From FACHB-1406 sp034189065 (GTDB lineage: Bacteria; Cyanobacteriota; Cyanobacteriia; Cyanobacteriales; Spirulinaceae): DNA of 54,074 bases. The stretch covers positions 1-54,074 of the forward strand of contig JAXHVQ010000023.1 in NCBI GenBank assembly GCA_034189065.1. Reading direction: 5' to 3'. This document shows positions 33,028 to 42,029 of this stretch, one piece after another. The notes under the pieces were generated by a model. The model was not told the DNA's origin. It saw only the letters and a program-made list of their open reading frames with translations, and did no database searches. Both the position numbers and the translations under genes were made by a program. The number at the start of each line of letters is the position of its first letter. Within the stretch, counting starts at the first letter, position 1.

Positions 33028-34953
33028 TTAACTTCTTCCTTGCCAACAAACCACGCGATCGCGGCCCTGTCGCTGGGCCTGAATCAACGCCTCTTCTGCG
33101 CCCACAACCAACAATTCGGGCGGCGTTTCGGGACTCGGCTGAATGGCAGCTACGCCCAAACTCGCCGTAAGGGTGCTACTGGGCGACGGATTCAACGGGG
33201 AGGACTCCCGAATCAAGGCTAGTGCTTTGATGCGCTGGCGTAGGGTTTTCGCCAACTCAAAAGCCGTTTGAGCCGTTGTATGGGGCAAAAGAGCGGCAAA
33301 TCTCGCCGTTTCGTAGCGCGCGATCGCGGCAGTCCGCAACTCCATTTGCTGGTGAATGCAATGGCGCAAGGTGTCTGCAATGCGCTGCAACGCTTGATTC
33401 CCTGCCGAAACGCCGCGCGCTTCTACATAAAAATTAAAATAATCGACATCGCACAAAATCAACGACCAGGGTAGCACAGTTTGCCTTCCCCTGGGCCAAT
33501 GGATTTCGAGATAGCGATCGAAGGAATTGCGGTTAGCGAGTTGTGTCAGTTCGTCAAGGTTATCCGTCGCGCGAGATTCCCCTTCGAGGGTTCCCAGTTG
33601 AGGCAATTGCTCGGTAAAATAAAGGCGATACAACTCGCAGCTTAAGCGAGCGCGATTGCCTTCAAGTTGTACCAATCCCATGCTTTCCAACTTATAAGCT
33701 GCGATCGCGCCGAGTTCCACGCTTTCTGAAGTTGCCAAAACCTGACCCAGCGAGGCTTTCAGTTCGCTCTCGCCGCGCAAAACCCCCAGTAACCCGCGCA
33801 AATGGGTGCGATAAATGCCCGATTGTTTGGGCGCTTCCCGCAGCAATTCCTCCAACGTCATCTCCTCGCGCGCGAGGACGTAAAGCGCGAGACTTACTAG
33901 ATAGGGATGTCCTCCCACCATCGCCATCAATTGAGAAACGCGATCGCTTCCCCAATCGAGTCCGCAGCGCCTTGCTAAATCTCGCACTTGTTCGCGCGCA
34001 AACGGCGGCAAAACAACCGCCAATCCTACATTAAATGGAGATTGATTGAGTTTGAGGGGGACGTAAATCTCTGTCGAATGAACTAAAATCAGGCGCAACT
34101 TTTGCCAAACTTGCACCACTTTTGCCCGCTCGTACCAAAAGCGTAACATGGGTAAAAAGTCGCGCGCGATCGCGGGATACTCAAATACTCGATTGAGCTC
34201 GTTTAATGCTAAAACCAGAGGCGCTTCGATTTGTTCGAGTAAATACCCCTCGAAATAAATTTTGCAACTGACTTTACTTCCCATTTCTTCGTCCCAATAG
34301 TCGTCCAGTGCGGGGGGAAGATTTAACTGCCGGCTGATATTAACGCTAAACCAACGCAAAAAGCGATCGAGGGATTCAAAAATTGCCCCTTCTGCTTCCT
34401 GAAAGTCGATTTGAACGGTACGATATCCTTGGGTATTGGCGCGGTTGAGAATTCGCGTCAAGAGCGAACTTTTCCCCATTTTTTGCGGCGCTTTAATTCG
34501 CAACGCGCATCCCGGTTTTTGGATTTCGCGATCGCATTGGGTTTCAATGGGGGGGCGCGGGATATACAATGGAGAGTCTAGGGGGACGGGCCCGCTGGGA
34601 AAGGGAGTTTCAGCCATCGCTCCCGTCGGGTTGAGCGGGATTTGTGGGAAAATGGGGGGGGAAGATTGCGACGAAGTTGAGGTCGATGGTAACTTGGCAG
34701 AAGGAGATGAATATTGCCGAAAGATAAGATGTAGATTTTTTTTGGTGACTCGTTCGCCTAGCGCGTCGGAAAGAGATTGCCATAATTGAGAACCGACTTC
34801 TTTGAGGTAGATGCTCCCATACCCGGAGTTTTTAGCCATCTCGCTATAAGTTTGTCCCGCCCAAGATTCGCACAGAATGAGTCGTTCGACGGGACTGAGG
34901 GTGCGACAGAGCAGCACTTTTTCGATCGTTTCGACAACGGAGTCAGAATTCAT
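33028..34953 (-). CDS. vMAP-AAA-degenerate GGDEF protein
   Basis: A 641-residue three-part protein. Residues 1-80 match the helix-turn-helix domain found at the start of vWA-MoxR-associated proteins (LSPVERLILCESWAGQTYSE). Residues about 120-430 are an AAA_35-like ATPase domain with Walker A APQKMGKSS and acidic LVLALNELNRVF. The C-terminal 165 residues are a diguanylate-cyclase fold whose active site is altered: the expected GGDEF reads ETARF in ARYETARFAALLP, although the metal-binding CDVDYF is kept. Cyclic-di-GMP synthesis is therefore unlikely; nucleotide sensing or scaffolding is more plausible. The ATG at 34953 is chosen because the preceding codons are not conserved-looking. It is a signalling or conflict-system component. 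Confidence 0.85.
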   Translation of the reverse strand: MNSDSVVETIEKVLLCRTLSPVERLILCESWAGQTYSEMAKNSGYGSIYLKEVGSQLWQSLSDALGERVTKKNLHLIFRQYSSPSAKLPSTSTSSQSSPPIFPQIPLNPTGAMAETPFPSGPVPLDSPLYIPRPPIETQCDREIQKPGCALRIKAPQKMGKSSLLTRILNRANTQGYRTVQIDFQEAEGAIFESLDRFLRWFSVNISRQLNLPPALDDYWDEEMGSKVSCKIYFEGYLLEQIEAPLVLALNELNRVFEYPAIARDFLPMLRFWYERAKVVQVWQKLRLILVHSTEIYVPLKLNQSPFNVGLAVVLPPFAREQVRDLARRCGLDWGSDRVSQLMAMVGGHPYLVSLALYVLAREEMTLEELLREAPKQSGIYRTHLRGLLGVLRGESELKASLGQVLATSESVELGAIAAYKLESMGLVQLEGNRARLSCELYRLYFTEQLPQLGTLEGESRATDNLDELTQLANRNSFDRYLEIHWPRGRQTVLPWSLILCDVDYFNFYVEARGVSAGNQALQRIADTLRHCIHQQMELRTAAIARYETARFAALLPHTTAQTAFELAKTLRQRIKALALIRESSPLNPSPSSTLTASLGVAAIQPSPETPPELLVVGAEEALIQAQRQGRDRVVCWQGRS

Positions 34954-35054
34954 GACAGATGCGATCGTATGGCTTGATTTCCTTTTCAAGAATACTGGTT
35001 TCTTCAGGTTCTTGCCAGATTTAGGGAAAGAATTTACCAATTATTCATTATTCA

Positions 35055-35984
35055 TTATTCATTGAAAACGAAGTTTGTAATTAAAATTTCCGAAATCGCT
35101 CCCCGCTTTCCGCCTTTACAATTGATACTGCGCTTGGCTTGAACTCTGCGGATTGTGTAATCGCGATATAGATTTTCAAAAAAATGAGGGTCGCGATCGC
35201 TATTTTTGGTATCTGAGTTACTAGAGATGAATTTACCTCCTGCTTTGTGAATGCGATCGCAAAATTCTTTGACTCGAATTTGATCGGAATTGTCAAAATT
35301 TTCTTTGGTATAAGATGTGAAGGAAGCGGTTGTACTGATAGGTTTGTAAGGCGGATCGATATAAAATACCGTATTTTCGCTTAAATACGAGAGAGTTTGC
35401 GTAAAATCTCCCTGTAAAATATCGGCGTTGCGCAGGCGATCGCTAATAGCTAAGAGATTGTCGCGATCGCAAATTTTAGGTTTCAAGTTCCCTCCGAATG
35501 GCACATTAAATAAACCCTTGCTGTTTACTCGATACAGTCCATTAAAGCAAGTTTTATTCAAAAAAATAAACAAAACTGTTTTTTTAACTCTGGCGATATC
35601 TGTAAAGTAAGATTCGTTAGCGATCGCTTCTATTTTAATACGATTAAATTCCTGCCGCTTTTCCAAATAAAATACCTTTTTTGCTTCAAAGTCCTTTAGT
35701 TGATAATAGTTTTTCTCAATTTGCGAGAGCGCGATCGCGAGACTTTCTGGTTCTTGTACAATTGTTTTGTAAGCATCAACTAAATCGGGATTAATATCAT
35801 TAATGACAACTTTTTCAATATTCGGGAACGTATCAACAACCCAAAATAAAACAGCCCCTCCCCCGACAAAAGGCTCAACGTAAGTCAAGGACTTTCCTGT
35901 AACAATAAGAGGTTCTAAAGCAGTTTTAATTTCCGGGAGAAGCTGAGTTTTACCTCCCGCCCACTTAACAAAGGGTTTTGTCAT
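35055..35984 (-). CDS. dam: DNA adenine methyltransferase (Dam, D12 class)
   Basis: A 309-residue N6-adenine methyltransferase. The AdoMet site is FVKWAGGKTQLLPEI (residues 5-19), followed by FVGGGAV and NDINPDLVDAYKTI; the catalytic motif is DPPY in FYIDPPYKPIS. The family typically modifies GATC, the centre of the HIP1 octamer that is so common in this genome. No restriction endonuclease gene is beside it, so it looks like an orphan methylase with roles in replication, repair or expression. The TAA stop is formed by a CATTATT repeat array that begins at the gene's end (35038-35062). The assignment is firm; the target is inferred. Confidence 0.93.
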   Translation of the reverse strand: MTKPFVKWAGGKTQLLPEIKTALEPLIVTGKSLTYVEPFVGGGAVLFWVVDTFPNIEKVVINDINPDLVDAYKTIVQEPESLAIALSQIEKNYYQLKDFEAKKVFYLEKRQEFNRIKIEAIANESYFTDIARVKKTVLFIFLNKTCFNGLYRVNSKGLFNVPFGGNLKPKICDRDNLLAISDRLRNADILQGDFTQTLSYLSENTVFYIDPPYKPISTTASFTSYTKENFDNSDQIRVKEFCDRIHKAGGKFISSNSDTKNSDRDPHFFENLYRDYTIRRVQAKRSINCKGGKRGAISEILITNFVFNE

Positions 35985-35992
35985 TGGTCATT

Positions 35993-36042
35993 CATCAACG
36001 GATTTTAGGTCGTGTGCCGCAAACGGATAAGGGGCGGCACGG
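35993..36042. repeat. GTGCCGC...GCGGCAC hairpin repeat, second copy
   Basis: ATTCATCAACGGAT is followed by GTGTGCCGCAAACGGATAAG and GGGCGGCAC. Read on the other strand, it matches the repeat at 10325-10382 almost base for base. It lies just upstream of the dam gene. Confidence 0.75.
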
Positions 36043-36133
36043 TCAATTTATTGGTCATTTGTCATTGGTTCTTCGTCATTTGTCATCCTCCTTTATTCCC
36101 ATTCCCAATTCCCAATTTCCCATTCCCAAATGC

Positions 36134-36850
36134 CTAATTCCGCAAAATTACCCCATCTAAATCTGCTTCAATCAAATTCGTCCCATTTAAATCCGCCTGA
36201 CTTAAATCTGCCCCCGTCAAATTCGCCCCTTTCAAGTTCGCCTCATTGAGATTCGCCCCTGTCAAATCCGCCTTCGTTAAATTTGCTTTTCCCAAATTCG
36301 CCCCTGTCAAATTCGCCCCCACTAAATCTACCCCCGTCAGGTTCGCTTCGTCCAAATTTGCCCCCGTCAAATTCGCTTCGTCCAAATTTGCCCCCGTTAA
36401 ATTGGTTTCGCCCAAATTTGCCCAAACTAAGTTAGCCCCCCGGAAATTTGCGCCGATGAGGTTCGCTTGACTGAGATCTGCCCCCTGCAAATTCGCCCCC
36501 TCGAAATTTGCGCGGGTAAAATCCGCCCCTTGTAAATTCGCCCGAGTCAAATCGGCATCGACAAAAGAACTTCGACTGAGGTTTGCGCGCTCGAGACAGG
36601 CATGGCGCAGGTTTGCGCGGGCGAATGTGGCGCGAATCAGGTCGCAACGGTCTAATTTCGCCCGAATGAGCCGCGAACCGCTAAAATTCGCCTCAATTAG
36701 CTCTGCGTGAGAGAGGTCGATTTGGTTAAGATTGCGATCGCGCAAATTAACCCGAGTCAGTTCCGGTCTCGCTGACTCATGCTCGTGTCTCCATTGATTC
36801 CACTGCTGTACGCCTTGGGCGAGTAACGTCAAATAATTGGGTTCGGCCAT
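36134..36850 (-). CDS. Pentapeptide repeat protein
   Basis: A 238-residue protein built from about 36 tandem pentapeptides of the A(D/N)LxX type, from residue 45 to the C-terminus (e.g. ANLTGANLDEANLTGANLDE). They would fold as a right-handed quadrilateral beta-helix. The first 45 residues are a non-repeat cap (MAEPNYLTLLAQGVQQWNQW). No signal peptide or membrane helix is seen. Such proteins are abundant in cyanobacteria with mostly unknown roles; some mimic DNA. DNA repeats within the gene are caused by the peptide periodicity. Confidence 0.93.
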   Translation of the reverse strand: MAEPNYLTLLAQGVQQWNQWRHEHESARPELTRVNLRDRNLNQIDLSHAELIEANFSGSRLIRAKLDRCDLIRATFARANLRHACLERANLSRSSFVDADLTRANLQGADFTRANFEGANLQGADLSQANLIGANFRGANLVWANLGETNLTGANLDEANLTGANLDEANLTGVDLVGANLTGANLGKANLTKADLTGANLNEANLKGANLTGADLSQADLNGTNLIEADLDGVILRN

Positions 36851-36954
36851 AAACTCCTACAAATCTAAAAGAAATGTTAAGACACTTGTTATAAAAGTAC
36901 AACAAACTTTACAAAATCTTCGAGAATCAAAAGAGGGAATCTTGACGAGGCGAG

Positions 36955-37195
36955 GGGAGTGGGAGAGCGGGGGAGCGGGGGAGCGGGGGAGTGGGGGAGT
37001 GGGAGAGCAGGGGAGTGGGAGAGCAGGGGAGTGGGAGAGCAGGGGAGTGGGAGAGCAGGGGAGATAGTACATTTTCCCCGATTGCAGTGTAAGAACAGAA
37101 ATGAATTTTTCCCGCCGAAGAGCGAAGATTTAAGCAACCCTCATACAGCTCGAGCGTATTGATTGATAGGGTTTCAGCTTTGTGCAGCAAGCCCT
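36955..37195 (+). repeat. Dispersed MITE-like element, copy 3, upstream of purL
   Basis: A G-rich tandem tract of GGGAGTGGGAGAGCAG units (36955-37063) is followed by the block containing ACAGAAATGAATTTTTCCCG (from 37095) and the B-end TTTGTGCAGCAAGCCCT (to 37195). The element ends 32 bases before the purL start codon, so it occupies most of the purL promoter region. Confidence 0.75.
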
Positions 37196-37227
37196 ACAAT
37201 AAATCTTGTTCCGTTCCCCCTGTTGCC

Positions 37228-39855
37228 ATGTCCGCCCCCTTCCCCCCCGAAGAAATTGCCGCAGAAGGTCTCAAAAGCGAAGAATACGACGAAATCGTCC
37301 AACGCCTCGGTCGTCACCCCAACAAAGCCGAACTGGGAATGTTTGGCGTAATGTGGTCCGAACACTGCTGCTACAAAAACTCTCGACCCCTCCTCAAGCA
37401 GTTTCCCACAACTGGCGATCGCATTCTCATCGGCCCCGGAGAAAACGCAGGAGTCGTAGACTTAGGCGACGGGTTGCACCTCGCCTTCAAAATCGAATCC
37501 CACAACCACCCCTCAGCCATCGAACCCTTCCAAGGGGCAGCCACCGGAGTCGGCGGCATCCTGCGCGATATCTTCACAATGGGGGCGCGTCCGGTTGCCC
37601 TGCTCAACTCCCTGCGCTTCGGTTCCCTCGAAGATGCCAAAACGCGCCGAATCTTTGGCGGAGTCGTTGAAGGCATCGCTGCTTATGGAAATTCTGTCGG
37701 CGTTCCCACCGTCGGCGGCGAAATTTACTTCGACCCCGCCTACACCGGCAACCCCCTGGTCAACGTTATGGCATTGGGAGTGATGGAAACAGCAGAAATT
37801 GTCACCTCCGGCGCTACAGGAATTGGCAACCCCGTTTTGTACGTGGGGTCTACAACGGGAAGAGATGGCATGGGGGGCGCAAGCTTTGCCAGCGCCGAAC
37901 TCACCGACGAGTCAATGGACGACCGTCCCGCCGTTCAAGTGGGAGACCCATTCCTCGAAAAATGTTTAATTGAAGCTTGTTTGGAAGCCTTTAAAACCGG
38001 GGCAGTTGCCGCAGCGCAGGATATGGGGGCGGCGGGGATTACTTGTTCGACCTCGGAAATGGCTGCTAAAGGCGGCGTGGGGGTAGAACTAGATTTAGAT
38101 AAGATTCCGGCGCGGGAAACGGGGATGGTTCCTTATGAATATTTGCTCTCTGAATCCCAGGAGAGAATGTTATTTGTCGCCCACAAAGGTCGGGAAGGGG
38201 AGTTAATTGAGATTTTCCAACGGTGGGGACTTCAGGCAGTTGTTGCCGGAGAAGTTATTGAGGAACCCATCGTGCGGATATTATTTAAGGGGGAAGTAGC
38301 CGCCGAAATTCCCGCAACTGCCCTCGCCGATAATACTCCCATTTACCATCGAGAGTTGCTCGCCGAACCGCCGGAGTACGCGCGAAAGGCGTGGGAATGG
38401 ACGGTTGATGCGTTGCCTCCCTGTACGGCGGAGGGGATTGAAATGGGGGGGAAGGTTTACAGTTGGAGCGATATATTACTGCAATTGCTCGATACACCCG
38501 CGATCGCATCGAAACAGTGGGTTTATCGACAATACGACCATCAAGTCCAAAATAACACAGTGATTCTTCCGGGGGGCGCAGACGCAGCCGTTGTTCGCGT
38601 TCGACCGCAGGAGGAGCGGGGGAGCGGGGGAGCGGGGGAGCGGGAGAGTGGGGGAGCGGGAGAGCGGGGGAGCAGGGGAGCGGGGGAAGAAATGGGAAAA
38701 GAGAGTAAAATGCCAAACTCCCAATCCCCACTGCCTACTGCCCAATCCCCACTGCCCACTGCCCAATCCCCAATTCCCAATTCCCTACGAGGTGTAGCGG
38801 CGACGACAGATTGTAATGCTCGCTACGTTTATCTCGACCCGTTTGAGGGGGCAAGGGCGGCGGTGGCTGAGGCGGCGCGGAATTTGAGTTGCGTGGGTGC
38901 GGAACCGTTGGCGATTACGGATAATCTCAATTTTGGCAGCCCGGAAAAGCCGGTGGGATATTGGCAGTTGGCTGAGGCGTGTCGCGGTATTGCTGAGGCG
39001 TGTCGGGAGTTGGAAACGCCGGTGACGGGGGGGAATGTTTCGCTGTACAACGAAACGTTGGACGCGCAAGGTCAACCCCAGGCAATTTATCCCACTCCAA
39101 CCATTGGAATGGTGGGGTTGGTTCCCGATGTGACGAAGGTTTGCGGTTTGGGGTGGCAGCAGGAGGGGGATTTGATTTACGGGTTGGGAATTTTTCAGAA
39201 TACAGAATACAGAAGGCAGAAGGCAGAAGGCAGAACTCAAAACTCAAAACTCAAAACTCAAAACTCTGAGCCCAGAACTCAGAACCCAGAACCCAGAACT
39301 CAAAACTCAAAACCCAAAACTCTGAACTCTGAACTCAAAACTCTGAACTCTGAACCCACATCCTTGGGGGGAAGCGAGTATTTGGCGACAATTCACGGGG
39401 TTGTGGCTGGGAAACCGCCGGTTGTGGATTTTGAGTTGGAACGGGCGGTTCAAGCGGCTTGTCGCGAGGGAATTGCGCGAGGTTGGCTGAGTTCTGCCCA
39501 CGATTGCGCTGAGGGGGGGTTGGCGGTTGCCCTGGCTGAATGTTGCATTGGGGGCGAGTTGGGCGCGGAAATCGACCTTCCTCCTGTTGCTGGGGCGCGC
39601 CGTTGGGATGAGGTGTTGTTTGGCGAGGCGGCGAGTCGCATTGTGGTTTCGCTGAAGCCGGAATTTCAGAAGTCTTGGGAGTCTTATTTAGGGGAAATTT
39701 TGGGCAACGGCTGGCTGAAACTCGGTCGTACGGTTCCTCGAAGTGAGGGGTTGCGGATAAGTTGCGATCGCCTGGGTTTAATTGAGGTTAAGATATGTGA
39801 AGCGGGAGAGTGCTGGCGCAAGGCGGTTCAACGACGCTTGACGGTTTCTTTGTAA
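37228..39855 (+). CDS. purL: Phosphoribosylformylglycinamidine synthase subunit PurL
   Basis: PurL converts FGAR to FGAM with ATP and ammonia in purine synthesis. The ATG at 37228 gives 875 residues with intact motifs (FGVMWSEHCCYKNSR, GPGENAGVVDLGDGLHLAFKIESHNHPS, the GGEIYFDPAY region and GGNVSLYNET). Cyanobacterial PurL has about 760-780 residues. The excess is two low-complexity in-frame blocks: residues about 462-521 (GERESGGAGERGSRGAGEE, then QSPLPTAQSPLPTAQ) and about 657-711 (AEGRTQNSKLKTQNSEPRT and similar). Both are translated intergenic-type repeats. The blocks fall between conserved segments, probably in loops, so the enzyme may still work. purF follows. Confidence 0.95.
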   Translation: MSAPFPPEEIAAEGLKSEEYDEIVQRLGRHPNKAELGMFGVMWSEHCCYKNSRPLLKQFPTTGDRILIGPGENAGVVDLGDGLHLAFKIESHNHPSAIEPFQGAATGVGGILRDIFTMGARPVALLNSLRFGSLEDAKTRRIFGGVVEGIAAYGNSVGVPTVGGEIYFDPAYTGNPLVNVMALGVMETAEIVTSGATGIGNPVLYVGSTTGRDGMGGASFASAELTDESMDDRPAVQVGDPFLEKCLIEACLEAFKTGAVAAAQDMGAAGITCSTSEMAAKGGVGVELDLDKIPARETGMVPYEYLLSESQERMLFVAHKGREGELIEIFQRWGLQAVVAGEVIEEPIVRILFKGEVAAEIPATALADNTPIYHRELLAEPPEYARKAWEWTVDALPPCTAEGIEMGGKVYSWSDILLQLLDTPAIASKQWVYRQYDHQVQNNTVILPGGADAAVVRVRPQEERGSGGAGERESGGAGERGSRGAGEEMGKESKMPNSQSPLPTAQSPLPTAQSPIPNSLRGVAATTDCNARYVYLDPFEGARAAVAEAARNLSCVGAEPLAITDNLNFGSPEKPVGYWQLAEACRGIAEACRELETPVTGGNVSLYNETLDAQGQPQAIYPTPTIGMVGLVPDVTKVCGLGWQQEGDLIYGLGIFQNTEYRRQKAEGRTQNSKLKTQNSEPRTQNPEPRTQNSKPKTLNSELKTLNSEPTSLGGSEYLATIHGVVAGKPPVVDFELERAVQAACREGIARGWLSSAHDCAEGGLAVALAECCIGGELGAEIDLPPVAGARRWDEVLFGEAASRIVVSLKPEFQKSWESYLGEILGNGWLKLGRTVPRSEGLRISCDRLGLIEVKICEAGECWRKAVQRRLTVSL
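38608..38790 (+). repeat. In-frame simple-repeat block 1 inside purL
   Basis: GGGGGAGCGGGAGAGC-type units (38613-38690) are followed by CCCAATCCCCACTGCC-type units (38720-38785). Both types are also found between genes, for example at 36955-37060 and 17120-17180. The block keeps the purL frame open. Confidence 0.85.
39196..39360 (+). repeat. In-frame simple-repeat block 2 inside purL
   Basis: AGAATACAGAAGGCAGAAGG is followed by many ACTCAAAACTC and ACCCAGAACTC units. The same text type fills the spacer at 8808-8852. The reading frame stays open through the block, and the conserved TSLGGSEYLATIHG follows directly. Confidence 0.85.
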
Positions 39856-39976
39856 AGTTACGCTGGGCGCGGTTTGACCGATCGGGCGCTTCTCTTCCTC
39901 GAAATTGCCCATTTTGAGCTGAATTCACTCCAGGAATGCTAGGGTTAAAGAGAATATTAAGAAAAAGTAAACAACC

Positions 39977-39991
39977 TTGACATTTTGTCAA
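39977..39991. promoter_or_regulatory. Palindrome upstream of purF
   Basis: TTGACA-TTT-TGTCAA is a perfect inverted repeat 152 bases before the purF start. TTGACA could be a -35 box, but no good -10 box lies 17 bases downstream. It may bind a regulator of purF; support is weak. Confidence 0.3.
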
Positions 39992-40143
39992 AGTTGCGAG
40001 ACGCTTGAAACCCTAAAAAGTCGATTCGTCCCGCACCTGACGAAGGGCGAAAGCTTTTAGCCTTGCCCCTCATTCGGTGTTTTGCCGACCCTCGCCCTCC
40101 TTTTCAATCTCGATTGCCGTTACCAGAAGAAAAACCCCCAATT

Positions 40144-41637
40144 ATGCTTCCTAACGAATCTCTGGACTTTGACTTGCCCTCTGCCAACAGTGACTCGAAT
40201 ACCTGGAGCGAACGCCCCGACAAGCCCGAAGAAGCTTGCGGGGTGTTCGGCCTATACGCTCCCGAAGAACAGGTTGCCAAGCTTGCCTATTTCGGCTTAT
40301 ATGCGCTGCAACATCGGGGTCAAGAATCCGCTGGGATTGCTACCTTTGAAGGCGATCGCGTTTACCTTCATAAAGGAATGGGATTGGTTTCTCAGGTTTT
40401 CAGCGAAACGATTTTGGACGAACTTCCCGGAACGCTCGCTGTCGGTCACACGCGCTACTCGACCACGGGTTCTAGTCATGCGGCGAACGCGCAACCGGCT
40501 GTGGTCAAAACTCGCTTGGGACATCTGGCATTAGCACACAATGGCAATTTAGTCAATACTGTAGAATTACGGGAAGAACTGCACCGACGCAACTGTAGTT
40601 TCGAGACCACAACCGACTCCGAGGCGATCGCGATCGCAGTGGGGTCGGAAGTCGATCGCGGCAAAGGGTGGCTCGAGGCAGCCATCAGCGCCTTTCAACT
40701 GTGCAAAGGGGCCTACAGCCTCGCCATCGGCACCCCCGACGGTTTAATGGGCGTTCGCGATCCCAACGGCGTGCGTCCCCTCGTCATCGGCATCCTCGAA
40801 GGGCATCCCCAACGCTACGTGCTCGCCTCGGAAACCTGCGGGTTAGATATCATTGGAGCAGAATACTTGCGCGATGTCGAACCCGGGGAACTGGTTTGGA
40901 TTACCGAAGAAGGACTCGCCTCCTTCCATTGGGCGAACAAACCCGAACGCAAACTCTGCGTCTTCGAGATGATTTACTTCTCCCGTCCCGACAGCATCGT
41001 CAACGAAGAAACCCTGTACAGCTATCGCCTGCGCCTGGGTCAAACCTTAGCCGGAGAATCGCCAACCGACGCAGATATGGTCATTGGCGTTCCCGACTCG
41101 GGGGTTCCGGCCGCGATCGGTTACTCCCAGCGATCGCACGTTCCCTACGCCGAAGGACTGATTAAAAACCGTTACGTTGGCCGCACCTTTATCCAACCGA
41201 CGCAACATATGCGAGAATCGGGCATTCGCATGAAACTCAACCCCCTCAAAGACGTTCTCAACGGCAAGCGCGTTATTATTGTCGATGATTCCATCGTGCG
41301 GGGAACCACAAGCCGCAAAATTGTTAAAGCTTTGCGCGATGCGGGGGCATTAGAAGTTCACATGAAAATTTCTTCTCCTCCCGTCACCCATCCTTGCTTT
41401 TACGGACTCGATACCGACAGCCAAGATCAACTGATTGCCGCCCGGAAATCGGTGGACGAAATTGCCACCCATATTGGAGTGGATTCTCTGGCGTATTTAA
41501 GCTGGGAGGGAATGCTCGAGGCAACCGGTTCAAATCCTCAGAGTTTTTGTTCTGCCTGTTTTACAGGGAAATATCCTATTTCAATTCCAGAAACAATTAG
41601 GCGGTCTAAACTGATGCTAGAGGAAGCGAAAGTTTAG
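40144..41637 (+). CDS. purF: Amidophosphoribosyltransferase
   Basis: PurF catalyses the first committed step of purine synthesis, making phosphoribosylamine from PRPP and glutamine. The 497-residue protein starts with a propeptide whose removal would expose Cys32 (EEACGVFGLY) as the N-terminal nucleophile of the glutaminase. HTRYSTTGSS and LAHNGNLVN follow. The PRPP-binding motif is VIIVDDSIVRGTTSRK. The ATG at 40144 is preferred over an upstream TTG. It lies 288 bases downstream of purL on the same strand, the usual cyanobacterial purL-purF order. A short palindrome (39977-39991) and AT-rich DNA upstream may be its own promoter region. Confidence 0.97.
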   Translation: MLPNESLDFDLPSANSDSNTWSERPDKPEEACGVFGLYAPEEQVAKLAYFGLYALQHRGQESAGIATFEGDRVYLHKGMGLVSQVFSETILDELPGTLAVGHTRYSTTGSSHAANAQPAVVKTRLGHLALAHNGNLVNTVELREELHRRNCSFETTTDSEAIAIAVGSEVDRGKGWLEAAISAFQLCKGAYSLAIGTPDGLMGVRDPNGVRPLVIGILEGHPQRYVLASETCGLDIIGAEYLRDVEPGELVWITEEGLASFHWANKPERKLCVFEMIYFSRPDSIVNEETLYSYRLRLGQTLAGESPTDADMVIGVPDSGVPAAIGYSQRSHVPYAEGLIKNRYVGRTFIQPTQHMRESGIRMKLNPLKDVLNGKRVIIVDDSIVRGTTSRKIVKALRDAGALEVHMKISSPPVTHPCFYGLDTDSQDQLIAARKSVDEIATHIGVDSLAYLSWEGMLEATGSNPQSFCSACFTGKYPISIPETIRRSKLMLEEAKV

Positions 41638-41644
41638 GTTTTAT

Positions 41645-41782
41645 AGGACTTACGCAAAGTCTCTATCTGTAGGGTGTGTTAGCGAAGCGTAACACACCTT
41701 TGTCGCTAATGTATAGGTAGGGTGTGTTAGCGAAGCGCAGGTGCATTTTTGTCGCCGTATGTGGTGTAGCTGCGTAAGTCCT
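41645..41782. repeat. 138-bp MITE-like element with 12-bp inverted ends
   Basis: AGGACTTACGCA at 41645-41656 is perfectly repeated inverted as TGCGTAAGTCCT at 41771-41782. Two internal copies of GTAGGGTGTGTTAGCGAAGC occur; the first forms the hairpin GTGTGTTA/TAACACAC. It has no coding capacity. Confidence 0.8.
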
Positions 41783-42029
41783 GTTTTTGTTTTGGGTTGT
41801 ATTCTCTTCGTTGGACATGAATTAGGTAAAATTCTAAGGATTTTATATTATTTCCTCAAAAGTGGGGATTGCATTTTTAATCGGTTCATTTTATAATATT
41901 TTTATAATGGGAATCTGTGGCCGCCTGCGAGGTTTATTTTAGAATACCAGAATAGAAGAATTCACCTGGGGAAGAGGCACGCCTGACGATTATTAAAAAA
42001 TAGAAAATAGCAATCAAGGTTCGTCAGTC

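Noticed and set aside
36134..36850. DNA tandem repeats at about 15-bp and 30-bp periods
   Set aside because: They follow from the pentapeptide code of a real gene rather than from a separate element.
36837..37190. Open frames on both strands with Gly/Ser/Glu or Pro/Leu/Ser repeats
   Set aside because: They are translations of a G-rich tandem repeat in the spacer before purL, with no domain or plausible start.
38285..38797. Separate genes inside the purL repeat block
   Set aside because: All such frames are repeat translations, and the purL frame stays open through the block with conserved sequence on both sides.
39977..39991. Pur regulator operator upstream of purF
   Set aside because: The palindrome is real, but no matching site was seen upstream of purL, so co-regulation is not supported.
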